Assembly: GCF_003966125.1 (NCBI RefSeq) | Contig: NZ_RXMA01000018.1 | Span: forward strand, 54,730 to 118,729 | DNA length: 64,000 nt | Origin: Azospirillum griseum | GTDB lineage: Bacteria; Pseudomonadota; Alphaproteobacteria; Azospirillales; Azospirillaceae | Reading direction: 5' to 3' | Shown here: one piece after another, positions 44,120-52,940 of the stretch | Layout of the letters: the number at the start of each line of letters is the position of its first letter | Position numbering within the stretch: position 1 is the first letter of the stretch | Program-made: the position numbers and the translations under genes | Notes under the pieces: generated by a model | Databases searched by the model: none | What the model was told of the DNA's origin: nothing | The model's input: the letters and a program-made list of their open reading frames with translations, nothing else

Positions 44120-46902
44120 GCGGCACCTTTATGTTCGGTCAGCGTCTGCTGGAGAGCGAAGAGCAGCGCGTCACGGTCGAACTTGGCGACGTAATCGTTG
44201 AAGCCGGCGATGCGGCCGCGATCCAGGTCGCGCGGGCTGGCGTGGCTGGACAGGGCCACCATCGGCACCCGCTGCCACCGGCTGCCGTGACGGACCGTCT
44301 CGGCGAAGTCAAAGCCGCTCATGCCCGGCATTTCGATGTCCGACACGATCACGTCGAAATCCTCGCCCGCCTCGCACAGGGCCAACGCGTCGTTGGCGTT
44401 CTCCACCGCCGTCACGTCGTACCCCGCCACCGACAGCAGCGGTGTCAGCAGGTTGCGGAAGAACGGGCTGTCGTCCACCAGCAGCACGCGCTGCAGCTTC
44501 TCTTCCTCGTAGCCGTCGTTGCCGCCCGACCCGAACCAATCCTTGTAAGCCTGGGTCAGGAAGAAGCCCGCGTCGATGACCTCGGTCGCCTTGCCCGCGA
44601 TGATCGCCGACCCCATCAGGCCCGGACGGTCGGCGGCGAGCTGGACATTCAGCTTCTCTTCCACGATGTCGACGATCTCGTCGACGATCAGGCCCATCGA
44701 CCGGTCGCCGTCGGCGAAGACCAGCACCGGTTGGCGGCCTTCGGTGCCCAGCATGAAGTTCGGGTCGATCGGGACCAGTGGCATCAGCTTGCCGCGATAC
44801 TGGACCATCGGCAGGCCGTTCGACATTTCCACGCTGGTGACATCGACGTCTTCCAGGCGGGCGACGAGCGACAGCGGAACCGCCTTCGGCGCGCCTTCGC
44901 CCGCACGGAACAGCAGCAGGGCCATCTTGTCTTCCTGGCGCTGGGTCTGGACCGCCGTGGTCTCCTTTCCGGCGACATCGCCCACCGCCATTTCGCCGGT
45001 GGCCGACGCGATGCCGTTGGGATCCAGGATCATGATGACGGAGCCATCGCCCAGGATGGTGTTGCCCGAGAACATCTCGATGTGGCGCAGGATCGGGGCC
45101 ACCGGCTTCACGACGATTTCCTCGGTGTCGAACACCCGGTCGACCATGATGCCGAAGGTGTAGGTGCCGACCTGGGTCACGACGATGAAGGTCTCATCCT
45201 CCGCCTTCTTCGACGCTTCGTTGTCGTCCAGCTTCAGGAGCTGTTGCAGCGACACCAGCGGCAACAGACGGTTGCGCAGGCGCAGGACCGGCGTGCCTTT
45301 CAGCCGTTCGATGGTGTGTTCGCTGTCGGCGGCGGCGCGCACCAGCTCGACCACGCTGATCTGCGGGATGGCGAAGCGTTCGGCCGCGCATTCCACGATC
45401 AGGGCCGACACGATGGCCAGTGTCAGCGGGATCTTGATGACGAAGGTCGATCCCTTGCCCTGGACCGACTTGATTTCGATCGTGCCGCCGATCTTTTCGA
45501 TGTTGGTCTTCACCACGTCCATGCCGACGCCACGGCCCGACACGTTGGTGACTTTGGCCGCCGTCGAGAAGCCCGGCTTCATGATGAACTGGATGATCTG
45601 CTGGTCGGTCATCGAGGCCAGCTCGATCTCCGACGCCATCCCGTTCTGGATGGCCTTCTGCTTGATCTTGTCGATCGCCAGCCCCTTACCATCATCCTGA
45701 ATCTCAATGATGATGTGACCGCCCTCGTGATAGGCGTTCAGGGTGATGCGACCGGTTTCCGTTTTGCCCGCCTTGACGCGGTCGGCGGGGATTTCCAGAC
45801 CATGGTCGGCGCTGTTGCGCACCATGTGGGTCAGCGGATCCTTGATGAGTTCAAGGACCTGACGATCCAGTTCGGTGTCGGCACCGAGCATCTGGAGGTC
45901 GATCTTCTTGTTCAGTTCGTGCGCCAGATCGCGCACCAGACGCGGCAGCTTGGCCCAGGCGTTGCCGATGGGCTGCATGCGCGTCTTCATGACGCCTTCC
46001 TGCAGCTCCGACGTCACATGGTTCAGGCGTTGCAGCGGGGCGGCGAACTCGCTTTCCTTCTGCGAGCGCAGGATCTGGAGGAGCTGGTTGCGGGTCAGCA
46101 CCAGTTCCGAAACCATGGTCATCAGGTTTTCGAGCAGATCCACGTTGACGCGGATGGTCTGCGCGGCAACCGCCGATTCCTTGGTGGCGTTTTCGGCGTT
46201 GCCGTCGTTGGCACCACCGCCGCCCGTCGAGGCCGCCGCCGGGGCCGGAGCCGGGGGCTTGGCCGCCGCCGGTTCGGGTTCGGACACGACCAGATCATGG
46301 GACGGTTCGGGGGTCGGTTCCGGCGCGCGCGGCGCAAGCGCGGTGCTGGCCGGAGCCGCCGGAGCAGGGGCCGGAGCGGCGGGAGCCGCCGCCGGGCCGG
46401 GGGTTGAGTTCCACAGCGCTTCCAGCTCGTCCAGCGTTGCCGGCCGTTCTTCCGCAGCGGCAACCGCCGGGGCGGTGGGCGGCGGCGGGGGAGGCGGCGG
46501 TTCGGCAACGGGAGCGCCGCCCAGCTTGCCTTCGGCGCACAGATTCAGCCGCTCGATCAGCGGCAGATCGTCGCCCGGCGGTTCAGCCTCCGTGGCTTCC
46601 AACACCGCCAGCAGGCTTTTGATGGTGTCCAGCGCCTGGAGGATGAGCGACACCGCTTCCGGCGTGATGGTCAGTTCGCCGTCGCGGAACTTGCCCAGCA
46701 CGTTTTCCGACGCGTGCGCCACCTTTTCCAGGCGCGGCAGGCCGAGAAAGCCGCAGGTGCCCTTGATGGTGTGGACGAGACGGAAAATGTTCGACAGCAG
46801 TTCCGGGTTGTTGGGGTTCTGCTCCAGTCGGACCAACTCGACGTCGAGCACCGATAGGTTTTCGTTGGTTTCCGTTAGAAATTCGGAGAGCAGATCATCC
46901 AT
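44116..46902 (-). CDS. cheA: hybrid chemotaxis histidine kinase CheA with extra CheW-like and receiver domains
   Basis: A 928-residue hybrid kinase, longer than the 650-residue type. In order: HPt domain with phospho-acceptor His44 (FRLVHTIKGTCGFLG), a long Pro/Ala-rich linker, dimerisation and HATPase domains (MVRNSADHGLEIP, DDGKGLAIDKIK, VSGRGVGMDVVK), a CheW-like P5 domain, a second CheW-like domain (LPMVQYRGKLMPLVPI), and a C-terminal receiver (VLLVDDSPFFRNLL, acceptor Asp in DVIVSDIEMPG). The receiver may be a phosphate sink or adaptation control. GGGGA lies before ATG 46902. First gene of the che operon. Confidence 0.95.
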   Translation of the reverse strand: MDDLLSEFLTETNENLSVLDVELVRLEQNPNNPELLSNIFRLVHTIKGTCGFLGLPRLEKVAHASENVLGKFRDGELTITPEAVSLILQALDTIKSLLAVLEATEAEPPGDDLPLIERLNLCAEGKLGGAPVAEPPPPPPPPTAPAVAAAEERPATLDELEALWNSTPGPAAAPAAPAPAPAAPASTALAPRAPEPTPEPSHDLVVSEPEPAAAKPPAPAPAAASTGGGGANDGNAENATKESAVAAQTIRVNVDLLENLMTMVSELVLTRNQLLQILRSQKESEFAAPLQRLNHVTSELQEGVMKTRMQPIGNAWAKLPRLVRDLAHELNKKIDLQMLGADTELDRQVLELIKDPLTHMVRNSADHGLEIPADRVKAGKTETGRITLNAYHEGGHIIIEIQDDGKGLAIDKIKQKAIQNGMASEIELASMTDQQIIQFIMKPGFSTAAKVTNVSGRGVGMDVVKTNIEKIGGTIEIKSVQGKGSTFVIKIPLTLAIVSALIVECAAERFAIPQISVVELVRAAADSEHTIERLKGTPVLRLRNRLLPLVSLQQLLKLDDNEASKKAEDETFIVVTQVGTYTFGIMVDRVFDTEEIVVKPVAPILRHIEMFSGNTILGDGSVIMILDPNGIASATGEMAVGDVAGKETTAVQTQRQEDKMALLLFRAGEGAPKAVPLSLVARLEDVDVTSVEMSNGLPMVQYRGKLMPLVPIDPNFMLGTEGRQPVLVFADGDRSMGLIVDEIVDIVEEKLNVQLAADRPGLMGSAIIAGKATEVIDAGFFLTQAYKDWFGSGGNDGYEEEKLQRVLLVDDSPFFRNLLTPLLSVAGYDVTAVENANDALALCEAGEDFDVIVSDIEMPGMSGFDFAETVRHGSRWQRVPMVALSSHASPRDLDRGRIAGFNDYVAKFDRDALLFALQQTLTEHKGAA

Positions 46903-47300
46903 GTCGCATTCCCCAGGCCCAATGTTATGGTCCGCGCCGACCTGTGGCTCGAACGGGTGAATCCGGCGATCCACCGTCCGCGTTCCAGTTCAGGTGTTGC
47001 CGGAGCGTGGCAAACACTGATTAAGAGAACCTTACCCGCCGCGATAGGGAAATCTCACAACGCCCCGCCGAAAATTGGTGGGACGCATGGTCACACCCGG
47101 CCCCCACCCGCGCTTCACCGCACCACAGGGCTGAGGTTGGGATCCCCATGACGCACAGACCACACGGAATCGGTCGCCGCAGAAACCGCAAGACGATTTT
47201 TCGGCGATGATCACCCCATTAAAGTGCGTGTGCGCCGCACACGCGATGGGGCAAGGGTCGACTCGTGCATTTTTCGAAAAAACGCAACAAACACCCGCTT
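46903..47300. other. 398-base gap upstream of cheA
   Basis: No gene supported. It should contain the che operon promoter, but I cannot place one with confidence. GCGTGTGC/GCACACGC (47226-47244) forms an eight-pair hairpin that could end the chpT transcript, although only a short TTT follows on that strand. TTTTTCGAAAAA (47270-47281) is a small palindrome. Confidence 0.5.
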
Positions 47301-48029
47301 TCACCACACCGCAGCAATGATCAGCCGATCCGGACCGGAAGGGGTGGCGGACACACGCAAACCGGCGTCTTCGGCAAAGCGCCCCGTCAGATAGGCGTGA
47401 ACGGTGCGCGGCGTCAGCGCGTTTGCGGACGCGCCTCGCAGAGCCGCGTCTGAATCGGGAGTGAGCGCACCGGGGCGGCCGCTGGCGACCACGACGACGC
47501 GCCCGCCGGTGGCTCCACCATCCCCGTTCACGCTGATGCGTCCGCCGTAAGGCATGGCCTCATCAGCCAGCAGGATCATGTTCAAAACACTCTTCACCAC
47601 GCCGCGCCGCTCCGCCAGGGTTGGCGGCAGGCTGTGATCGGGCCAGTCGAGCGCAGTGCGACCACCGTCCAGCCACCCCATGGCGGCGAGGCGGGCGTCG
47701 GAAAAACCGCGCAGTTCCCGTCCAGCCGCACCATAGGCCAAGCGGAAAACCCGCAGCCGACGATCCGCCTGAACGGCGGAATGGTCAATCAGGGCCACCG
47801 CCTCCGTTAAAAAATCCGGCGGACCGCAGGAGGCGTTTTCCCCATCGTCCCCCACCCCTTCGGCGTCCTCCCGCATCTCCTCGATCAGTTCCAGGCCATT
47901 GCGGATGGCACCGACCGGACTGACCAGATCGTGACACAACTTGGAGGCCAACAGTTCCAGCACTCGCAGATCAGTCACCGCCGGAGTCGCGGCGACGGGA
48001 AGCGTGTCGACGGAATGAACGTCGGTCAA
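47301..48029 (-). CDS. chpT: ChpT-like histidine phosphotransferase
   Basis: About 242 residues resembling ChpT, which passes phosphate from the CckA hybrid kinase to CtrA and CpdR. The phospho-acceptor helix LELLASKLCHDLVSPVGAIR (His33 from the proposed start) and the C-terminal pseudo-ATPase domain ending GPDRLIIAAVW fit. I prefer TTG 48029 because GGGGAG lies seven bases before it; ATG 48101 is the alternative but has no ribosome site and adds promoter-like sequence. Its neighbourhood with cheA and ctrA ties CtrA signalling to motility. Confidence 0.75.
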   Translation of the reverse strand: MTDVHSVDTLPVAATPAVTDLRVLELLASKLCHDLVSPVGAIRNGLELIEEMREDAEGVGDDGENASCGPPDFLTEAVALIDHSAVQADRRLRVFRLAYGAAGRELRGFSDARLAAMGWLDGGRTALDWPDHSLPPTLAERRGVVKSVLNMILLADEAMPYGGRISVNGDGGATGGRVVVVASGRPGALTPDSDAALRGASANALTPRTVHAYLTGRFAEDAGLRVSATPSGPDRLIIAAVW

Positions 48030-48157
48030 TGGGCATCTCCCCGCAGCAGAGAAGTGGGTTGCTCCCTTTCCAATGTACTCTATATCGTCCACCTTCTCCA
48101 TATCGCCCGCTTTGCAACGGTGTTGAGAGCCTTGCCTCTGTGAAAAGGACCTCTGTC

Positions 48158-48337
48158 ATGGATGAAACGTTGGTTCCGGGTGCCTGGGTGCGCCATCCCA
48201 CTCAAGCCGACTGGGGGTTGGGTCAGGTGCAGTCAGCGATCCGCAACCGGGTCACGGTGAATTTCGAACACACGGGCAAGGTGCTGATCGACAGCAACGT
48301 GGTCACATTGACCGTGGTCGATCCCGATCACGGGTGA
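48158..48337 (+). CDS. DUF3553 small protein
   Basis: A 59-residue protein with the DUF3553 pattern PGAWVRHPTQADWGLGQVQS, followed by VTVNFEHTGKVLI, which resembles the CarD/RecG-type small beta domain found at ends of UvrD-like helicases. The stand-alone version has no known role. AAGGA in the leader supports ATG 48158. Divergent from chpT. Confidence 0.82.
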   Translation: MDETLVPGAWVRHPTQADWGLGQVQSAIRNRVTVNFEHTGKVLIDSNVVTLTVVDPDHG

Positions 48338-48419
48338 GATTGATCCGCCAACAGGGTGCGGAAAAAGGCTTTTGCGTCGCGAGGGAGGGGGCTTTTCGGC
48401 AAGATTAGGAAAGGCCGAA

Positions 48420-48442
48420 GCAAGATACTGGTGGTATCTTGC
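48420..48442. promoter_or_regulatory. inverted repeat, candidate operator or hairpin
   Basis: GCAAGATAC (48420-48428) and GTATCTTGC (48434-48442) are exact inverted copies separated by five bases, in the gap before the 40-residue membrane protein. Symmetry and size fit a dimeric regulator site; an RNA hairpin is also possible. Confidence 0.5.
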
Positions 48443-48526
48443 AAGGTCTTGACGCGAGATTGCCGGAAAGAACCCGACCGCAGCAGCAAAATGGTTTTCC
48501 CGCACCCTGCCAACCGCCATCGATTG

Positions 48527-48545
48527 GAAAAGGACCTCTGCCATG
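48527..48545 (+). repeat. duplicated ribosome-binding leader
   Basis: GAAAAGGACCTCTGCCATG here and GAAAAGGACCTCTGTCATG at 48142-48160 differ at one of 19 positions; each ends in the start codon of a small gene. The copies are 385 bases apart. The match is too long for chance similarity of ribosome sites. Confidence 0.8.
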
Positions 48546-48665
48546 AAGGCCATGCTGCTCGGCTTTGCCGCTGCTCTTCTGGTCGCCGCCGTCGCCGCCC
48601 TGGTGCTGACCGGAACCGATCTGTCCAGCGCCACCCGTTTCTCGTCCACCGCCGTCCGGCTGTAA
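48543..48665 (+). CDS. 40-residue single-span membrane protein
   Basis: Begins MKAMLLGFAAALLVAAVAAL, continues into LTGTDLSSATRFSSTAVRL, and stops at TAA 48663-48665. One membrane helix at residues 3-23 with a short hydrophilic C-terminus. AAAAGGA lies eight bases before the ATG. Very short proteins of this shape occur in related genomes, but no function is known; they may be subunits or modulators of membrane complexes. It precedes the sensor kinase by 112 bases. Confidence 0.65.
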   Translation: MKAMLLGFAAALLVAAVAALVLTGTDLSSATRFSSTAVRL

Positions 48666-48777
48666 ACGGCGGGATAACACTGGAACCGGGCGCGGGCCTT
48701 CACAACGCGACTTTCCTCGGTTGACCACACGGTATAGGCTTTGCCATGTCGGTGGATGCGCGAGGGCGGAGACGCGC

Positions 48778-50670
48778 GTGATTTCACGGTTGAAGGGGGG
48801 GATGAGCGCGTTCGGCCTTGTGCTGATTTTTGGCTTGAACGCCATGATCGGGGCCGATCTCCTGCGTGAACACGACGAGATTCTGGGACAGGCGTGGGAG
48901 GAAACACAAAGCCTGAGCCTGATCCTGGAACGCCAGGCCACCGACAGCGTGGCCGGAGTCGCCAAAATTCTGGCGGGAACGGCGGAGGTGCTGAACCGCC
49001 GCCCTTATGTCTGGGACGCTGGCGATCTGGGTGCCCAGGCGCTGTTGCGCCGTCAGGCCGCGCTGTCGCCCCTCATCCATGCCCTGCTGGTGGTGTCGGC
49101 GGACGGAAAGCTGATCCACGACAGCACGACCATGGCCCCCATGAATCCGGACCTGTCCGATCGCGAGTATCTTACGATCCACGACACCAACGTCGGCGGC
49201 GGGCTGTATGTGGGCACACCGGTGTTCAGCCGGGTGGCAGGAGCATGGCTCGTCACCATGAGCCGACGGCTGGAGGCGAACGACGGTCGTTTTGCCGGGG
49301 CGGTGGTCGCCATGATCGACCCGACGGCCTTTCGCAGTTTCTATGAGGCCTTCCGCCTGCGCAACGGAACCATGGTCACGTTGTATCACGCGAACGGCCC
49401 GATGATGGCCCGCTATCCCGACGCGGCAACCGATGCAAACCGGGTTGCCCAGCCCCTGCCGCCCTCCGCCACACGGTTGAAACCCGGCATGACCGGCACC
49501 GAGCATGTCAGCGAAACCAACGACGGGCCGGATCGGATCATCAGCCACCGCCGGTCTGCGGATTTGCCGCTGGTGGTGACGGTGTCGATGGCAACCGACC
49601 GGCTGTTGCAGCCTTGGCGCGGCAAGCTGGTGCTGTCCCTCGTCATCACCGCCTGCGGCAGCGCCATGCTGGCCTTTCTCACCTTCGCCCTGGTGCGCGA
49701 GGCCGGACGGCGGGAGGCGATGCTGGCCGATCTGCAAAACAGCGAGCGCGCTCTGCGCGACAGCCAGCAACGCCTGATTCAGGACATCGCCGGACGTTAC
49801 CGGGCCGAGGCGGAACTGATCGCCGCCAAACAGGCGTCCGACGCGGCCAACCGGGCGAAAACCCAGTTTCTGGCGAACATGAGCCATGAGTTGCGCACCC
49901 CGCTCAACGCCATCATCGGGTTTGCCGAGGCGCTGGAAACCGGCATCTTTGGCCAGTTGAGCGGAAAACCCGCCGAATACATCGGCGACATCCGCCGATC
50001 CGGGCAGCATCTGTTGAGCCTCATCAACGACATTCTCGACACCACCAAGATCGAATCCGGCAAATACGCCCTGCACGAGGAGGTGGTGAACATCCGTGAC
50101 ACGGTGGAGGAAAGCCTGCGGTCGCTGACCCCGCAGGCGGCGGAGAAATCCATCACCCTGACCTCGACCCTGCCGGAGGACCCGCCGTGTCTGTTCGCCG
50201 ACGAACGGGCGATGCGGCAAGTCCTGCTCAATCTGCTGTCAAACGCGCTGAAATTCACCCCGGTCGGCGGACGGGTGGCGGTGATGGTCGATGTGAGCGA
50301 GCGGAACCTCCGCCTGCGGGTGATCGACACCGGCATCGGCATTCCCCAAGGCGAATTGACGCAGGTGCTGGAGCCGTTCCATCAGGTCGACAACTCCCAC
50401 ACCCGGCGTTACGCCGGGACCGGCCTGGGGCTGCCGTTGGTCAAATCGCTGGTGGAAATGCAGGAGGGGCGCTTTCTGCTGACCAGCGCGGTCGGTCGCG
50501 GAACCACGGCGACCATCCTGTTTCCCATCTCACGGCTGCGCCGCCCGCCCCCAGTTCCCCCCACACCGGACAGCGGCCCGACCGACGTCGCCGCAACCGA
50601 CGACACCACAGCCATCACCGTCCCGACCACCGCTGACACCGCCCCCCGTCAGTTGGAGACACTTTCCTGA
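48778..50670 (+). CDS. membrane sensor histidine kinase with periplasmic dCache-like domain
   Basis: A 630-residue kinase. Membrane segments at about residues 9-27 and 283-305 enclose a periplasmic double-Cache-like sensor (SDREYLTIHDTN, GTPVFSRVAGAWLVTMSRR). Then a coiled stretch, HisKA with the phospho-acceptor His in FLANMSHELRTPLNAIIGF (about residue 370), and HATPase with NLLSNALKF, DTGIGIP and GTGLGLPL. The tail is Pro/Thr-rich. GTG 48778 is chosen since GGAG lies six bases upstream. No response regulator is adjacent, so the partner is unknown. Confidence 0.88.
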   Translation: MISRLKGGMSAFGLVLIFGLNAMIGADLLREHDEILGQAWEETQSLSLILERQATDSVAGVAKILAGTAEVLNRRPYVWDAGDLGAQALLRRQAALSPLIHALLVVSADGKLIHDSTTMAPMNPDLSDREYLTIHDTNVGGGLYVGTPVFSRVAGAWLVTMSRRLEANDGRFAGAVVAMIDPTAFRSFYEAFRLRNGTMVTLYHANGPMMARYPDAATDANRVAQPLPPSATRLKPGMTGTEHVSETNDGPDRIISHRRSADLPLVVTVSMATDRLLQPWRGKLVLSLVITACGSAMLAFLTFALVREAGRREAMLADLQNSERALRDSQQRLIQDIAGRYRAEAELIAAKQASDAANRAKTQFLANMSHELRTPLNAIIGFAEALETGIFGQLSGKPAEYIGDIRRSGQHLLSLINDILDTTKIESGKYALHEEVVNIRDTVEESLRSLTPQAAEKSITLTSTLPEDPPCLFADERAMRQVLLNLLSNALKFTPVGGRVAVMVDVSERNLRLRVIDTGIGIPQGELTQVLEPFHQVDNSHTRRYAGTGLGLPLVKSLVEMQEGRFLLTSAVGRGTTATILFPISRLRRPPPVPPTPDSGPTDVAATDDTTAITVPTTADTAPRQLETLS

Positions 50671-50689
50671 AGCGTCGCCGCCACACCGG

Positions 50690-51721
50690 TCACGGCAACA
50701 GGAACAGCGCCAGATAGGTGCGTTGAAACGGGCTGAAATTGTCATCCGACACGATGTAAACCAGGGTTCCGCCGCCGGGTGCCGGGCGGGTGGCGATTCC
50801 TTCGAAATTGTCGTTCAGCAGCGGGTGCTCCAGCCGGGCCACCTCCTGCCCCGTCGCATCGGCCCCGGCGCGCAGCGCGGTGGGCGGCAGTCGGACGATG
50901 CGGGTGGACCAGCCGCCGATCAGCGACACCCGCCGTTCCAACACCAACGCCCCGCCATCGGGCAGCGGCGCGGCCCCGGTCGGGCGAAAGCGGGGAGCGC
51001 TGCGGTAGTGGAACGGCAACCAATCCGCTTCCTGACGCGGCACACCGGGCGACGCCGTCACCCAGGCCCGGCGCGGTCGGGTGGGGTCACGCAGAGTGTC
51101 CTCCTCCCCCTCCTCAATGGCCAACAGACGGCCATCCGGCAATTGGGCCAGGGATTCCAGCCCCCCATTCTCCGGACTGCCGTCCGTCACCCCGGTGGGT
51201 GTGGGAACCGGTGTCGGAACACCGGCGGGGCCGCGTCTGTCCTGGGGGTAGCGCAGCAACCGGTGATCCCGCTCGAACGCGACGATCCAGTCCCCCTCGG
51301 TTCCATCCGCCTTGGTCAGACGCAGCAATTCCTCCGCATCCACACGCCGCTTGCTGGAGGCCACGCCCTCCTCCACGGGCAGCGGGCGGGCTTGCACGTC
51401 CTGCACGCCGGTCAGTCGGCCATCGGCGCTGTGGGTCAAACGCCCGCTGGCCACCAGACCGGTGTCGCCGATGGCGGAGAACCGCGCGCCATCCGCCGAC
51501 ACCCACAGGCCGGACAAGCCGCCGACCCCGTTCAGCCCGGTGATGTCCAAGGCCCCACGGAACAGCAGCCCTCCCACCCGCTCCACCGTTGGGCGCTCGC
51601 GATCCAGCGGGACCGGCTTCCCCTCGGTCGGTTCAACGCCGCGTTCGGCCATGGCCGCGCAGCCGCCCGCCAGGGTCAGCAGCAGAACCGTCATCCATCG
51701 GAAACGTCGGGTGGTGCGCAT
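50690..51721 (-). CDS. phytase-like (esterase-like) lipoprotein
   Basis: A 343-residue protein of the same PF13449-type family as the 5925-7316 protein. The N-terminus MRTTRRFRWMTVLLLTLAGG followed by Cys looks like a lipoprotein signal, so it is probably membrane-anchored in the periplasm. Family-like segments are LSGLWVSADGARFSAIGDTG, NGGLESLAQLPDGRLLAIEE and LLNDNFEGIA. Substrate unknown. Start ATG 51721 is set by the signal peptide; further upstream lies the rpoH promoter. Convergent with the kinase gene by 19 bases. Confidence 0.72.
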   Translation of the reverse strand: MRTTRRFRWMTVLLLTLAGGCAAMAERGVEPTEGKPVPLDRERPTVERVGGLLFRGALDITGLNGVGGLSGLWVSADGARFSAIGDTGLVASGRLTHSADGRLTGVQDVQARPLPVEEGVASSKRRVDAEELLRLTKADGTEGDWIVAFERDHRLLRYPQDRRGPAGVPTPVPTPTGVTDGSPENGGLESLAQLPDGRLLAIEEGEEDTLRDPTRPRRAWVTASPGVPRQEADWLPFHYRSAPRFRPTGAAPLPDGGALVLERRVSLIGGWSTRIVRLPPTALRAGADATGQEVARLEHPLLNDNFEGIATRPAPGGGTLVYIVSDDNFSPFQRTYLALFLLP

Positions 51722-51794
51722 CCCCCAGTCGTGCCACGACCGCGCGCCTGACGGAAGGGGCAACGGAGCGGTTGTTCTCTTTTGTTCACACCGC

Positions 51795-51822
51795 TTGACA
51801 ATCCTTTCGAGAATCTTAAGAT
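51795..51822 (+). promoter_or_regulatory. sigma-70-type promoter of rpoH
   Basis: TTGACA (51795-51800) is a perfect -35; TAAGAT (51817-51822) after a 16-base spacer is a fair -10. It is placed 84 bases before the rpoH start codon. Confidence 0.6.
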
Positions 51823-51906
51823 CAATGTGTCTGCTCCATGGGGAGAGACCGGAACCCGCCAATCGGGGGATCCGCCCCGTCATATCGCTTCGCATGAGGA
51901 TGTGAC

Positions 51907-52779
51907 ATGAGCACCGCGCTCGCGCTCCGTTCGACCGATTCCGGTGAATCGCTGTCGCGCTACATCAACGACACCCACCGTTACCCCGTTCTGTCGCCCG
52001 AGGACGAGTTCATGCTCGCCAAGGCGTGGACGGAGCACGCCGATCTGAAGGCAGCTCAACGGCTGGTGACAAGCCATCTGCGGTTGGTCGTGAAGATCGC
52101 GTCGGGCTATCGCGGCTATGGGTTGCCGCTGTCCGATCTGATCGCCGAAGGCAATCTCGGGCTGATGACCGCCGTCAAGAAATTCGAACCCGACCGGGGC
52201 TTCCGCCTGTCCACCTACGCGATGTGGTGGATCAAGGCGTCGATCCAGGATTACATTCTGCGGTCCTGGAGCCTGGTCAAGATCGGGACCACCGCCGCGC
52301 AAAAGAAGCTGTTTTTCAGCCTGGGCCGTTTGAAACGGAAGCTGGGTGAAATCGGTGGCGGCGATTTGCAGCCGGAAAGCGTCACCCGCATCGCCAACGA
52401 CCTGGAGGTCGGCGAGCATGAGGTGATCGCGATGAATCAGCGTCTCTCCTCGCCGGTCGCCTCGTTGAACGCCCCCATCGCGGCGGATGGCGATGCGGAA
52501 TGGCAGGATCTGTTGGCCGACGAACGCCCGTCGGTGGAAGACTCCTTGATCGAACGCGGGGAAAAGGGCCGCCGTTCGGCCCTGTTGACCAGCGCGCTGG
52601 CCGTGCTGAACGACCGGGAGCGCGACATCCTGATCAGCCGCCGCCTGCTGGAAACCCCGCTGACGCTGGAGGATCTGGCCGTCCGCTACGGCGTCAGCCG
52701 CGAGCGCATCCGCCAGATCGAAGAACGCGCCTTTGACAAGGTCGCCAAGCAGACCCTGCAGTTGGCGGCGGCGGCGTAA
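51907..52779 (+). CDS. rpoH: RNA polymerase sigma-32 factor
   Basis: A 290-residue heat-shock sigma factor. Region 2 carries SDLIAEGNLGLMTAVKKFEP and RLSTYAMWWIKASIQDYIL, the RpoH box QKKLFFSLGRLKRKL separates it from housekeeping sigma factors, and region 4.2 has the LTLEDLAVRYGVSRERIRQI helix-turn-helix. Alphaproteobacteria often have two rpoH genes, so this may be one of a pair. It has its own promoter and a strong terminator. Confidence 0.94.
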   Translation: MSTALALRSTDSGESLSRYINDTHRYPVLSPEDEFMLAKAWTEHADLKAAQRLVTSHLRLVVKIASGYRGYGLPLSDLIAEGNLGLMTAVKKFEPDRGFRLSTYAMWWIKASIQDYILRSWSLVKIGTTAAQKKLFFSLGRLKRKLGEIGGGDLQPESVTRIANDLEVGEHEVIAMNQRLSSPVASLNAPIAADGDAEWQDLLADERPSVEDSLIERGEKGRRSALLTSALAVLNDRERDILISRRLLETPLTLEDLAVRYGVSRERIRQIEERAFDKVAKQTLQLAAAA

Positions 52780-52813
52780 CCTCTCTCCCGATCCTTCGGC
52801 GATCCGTTCTCCG

Positions 52814-52847
52814 CCCCTCCCGCGCCACCGCGCGGGAGGGGTTTTTT
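52814..52847 (+). terminator. rho-independent terminator of rpoH
   Basis: CCCCTCCCGCG (52814-52824) pairs perfectly with CGCGGGAGGGG (52831-52841), followed by six Ts. It lies 35 bases after the stop. Confidence 0.92.
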
Positions 52848-52896
52848 GTTGCGCCGATCATCAACCCCAGCAGGGACGCTTGACGTCGCCCGGTCA

Positions 52897-52926
52897 ATTG
52901 TTCAACAATCTAGATTGTTGAACAAT
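52897..52926. promoter_or_regulatory. 30-bp perfect palindrome made of two operator copies
   Basis: ATTGTTCAACAAT (52897-52909) and ATTGTTGAACAAT (52914-52926) are each near-palindromic and together, with the CTAG between them, form a perfect 30-base palindrome. Centres are 17 bases apart. It ends 14 bases before the GntR start codon, a position for autorepression by an FCD-type GntR protein. Confidence 0.75.
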
Positions 52927-52940
52927 CTGGATCCCAGCGC

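Noticed and set aside
46903..46974. N-terminal extension of CheA
   Set aside because: The HPt domain begins properly at the ATG at 46902, which has its own ribosome site.
47270..47281. TTTTTCGAAAAA palindrome as a terminator of a + strand gene
   Set aside because: The stem is only A-T pairs with no loop, and no + strand gene ends there.
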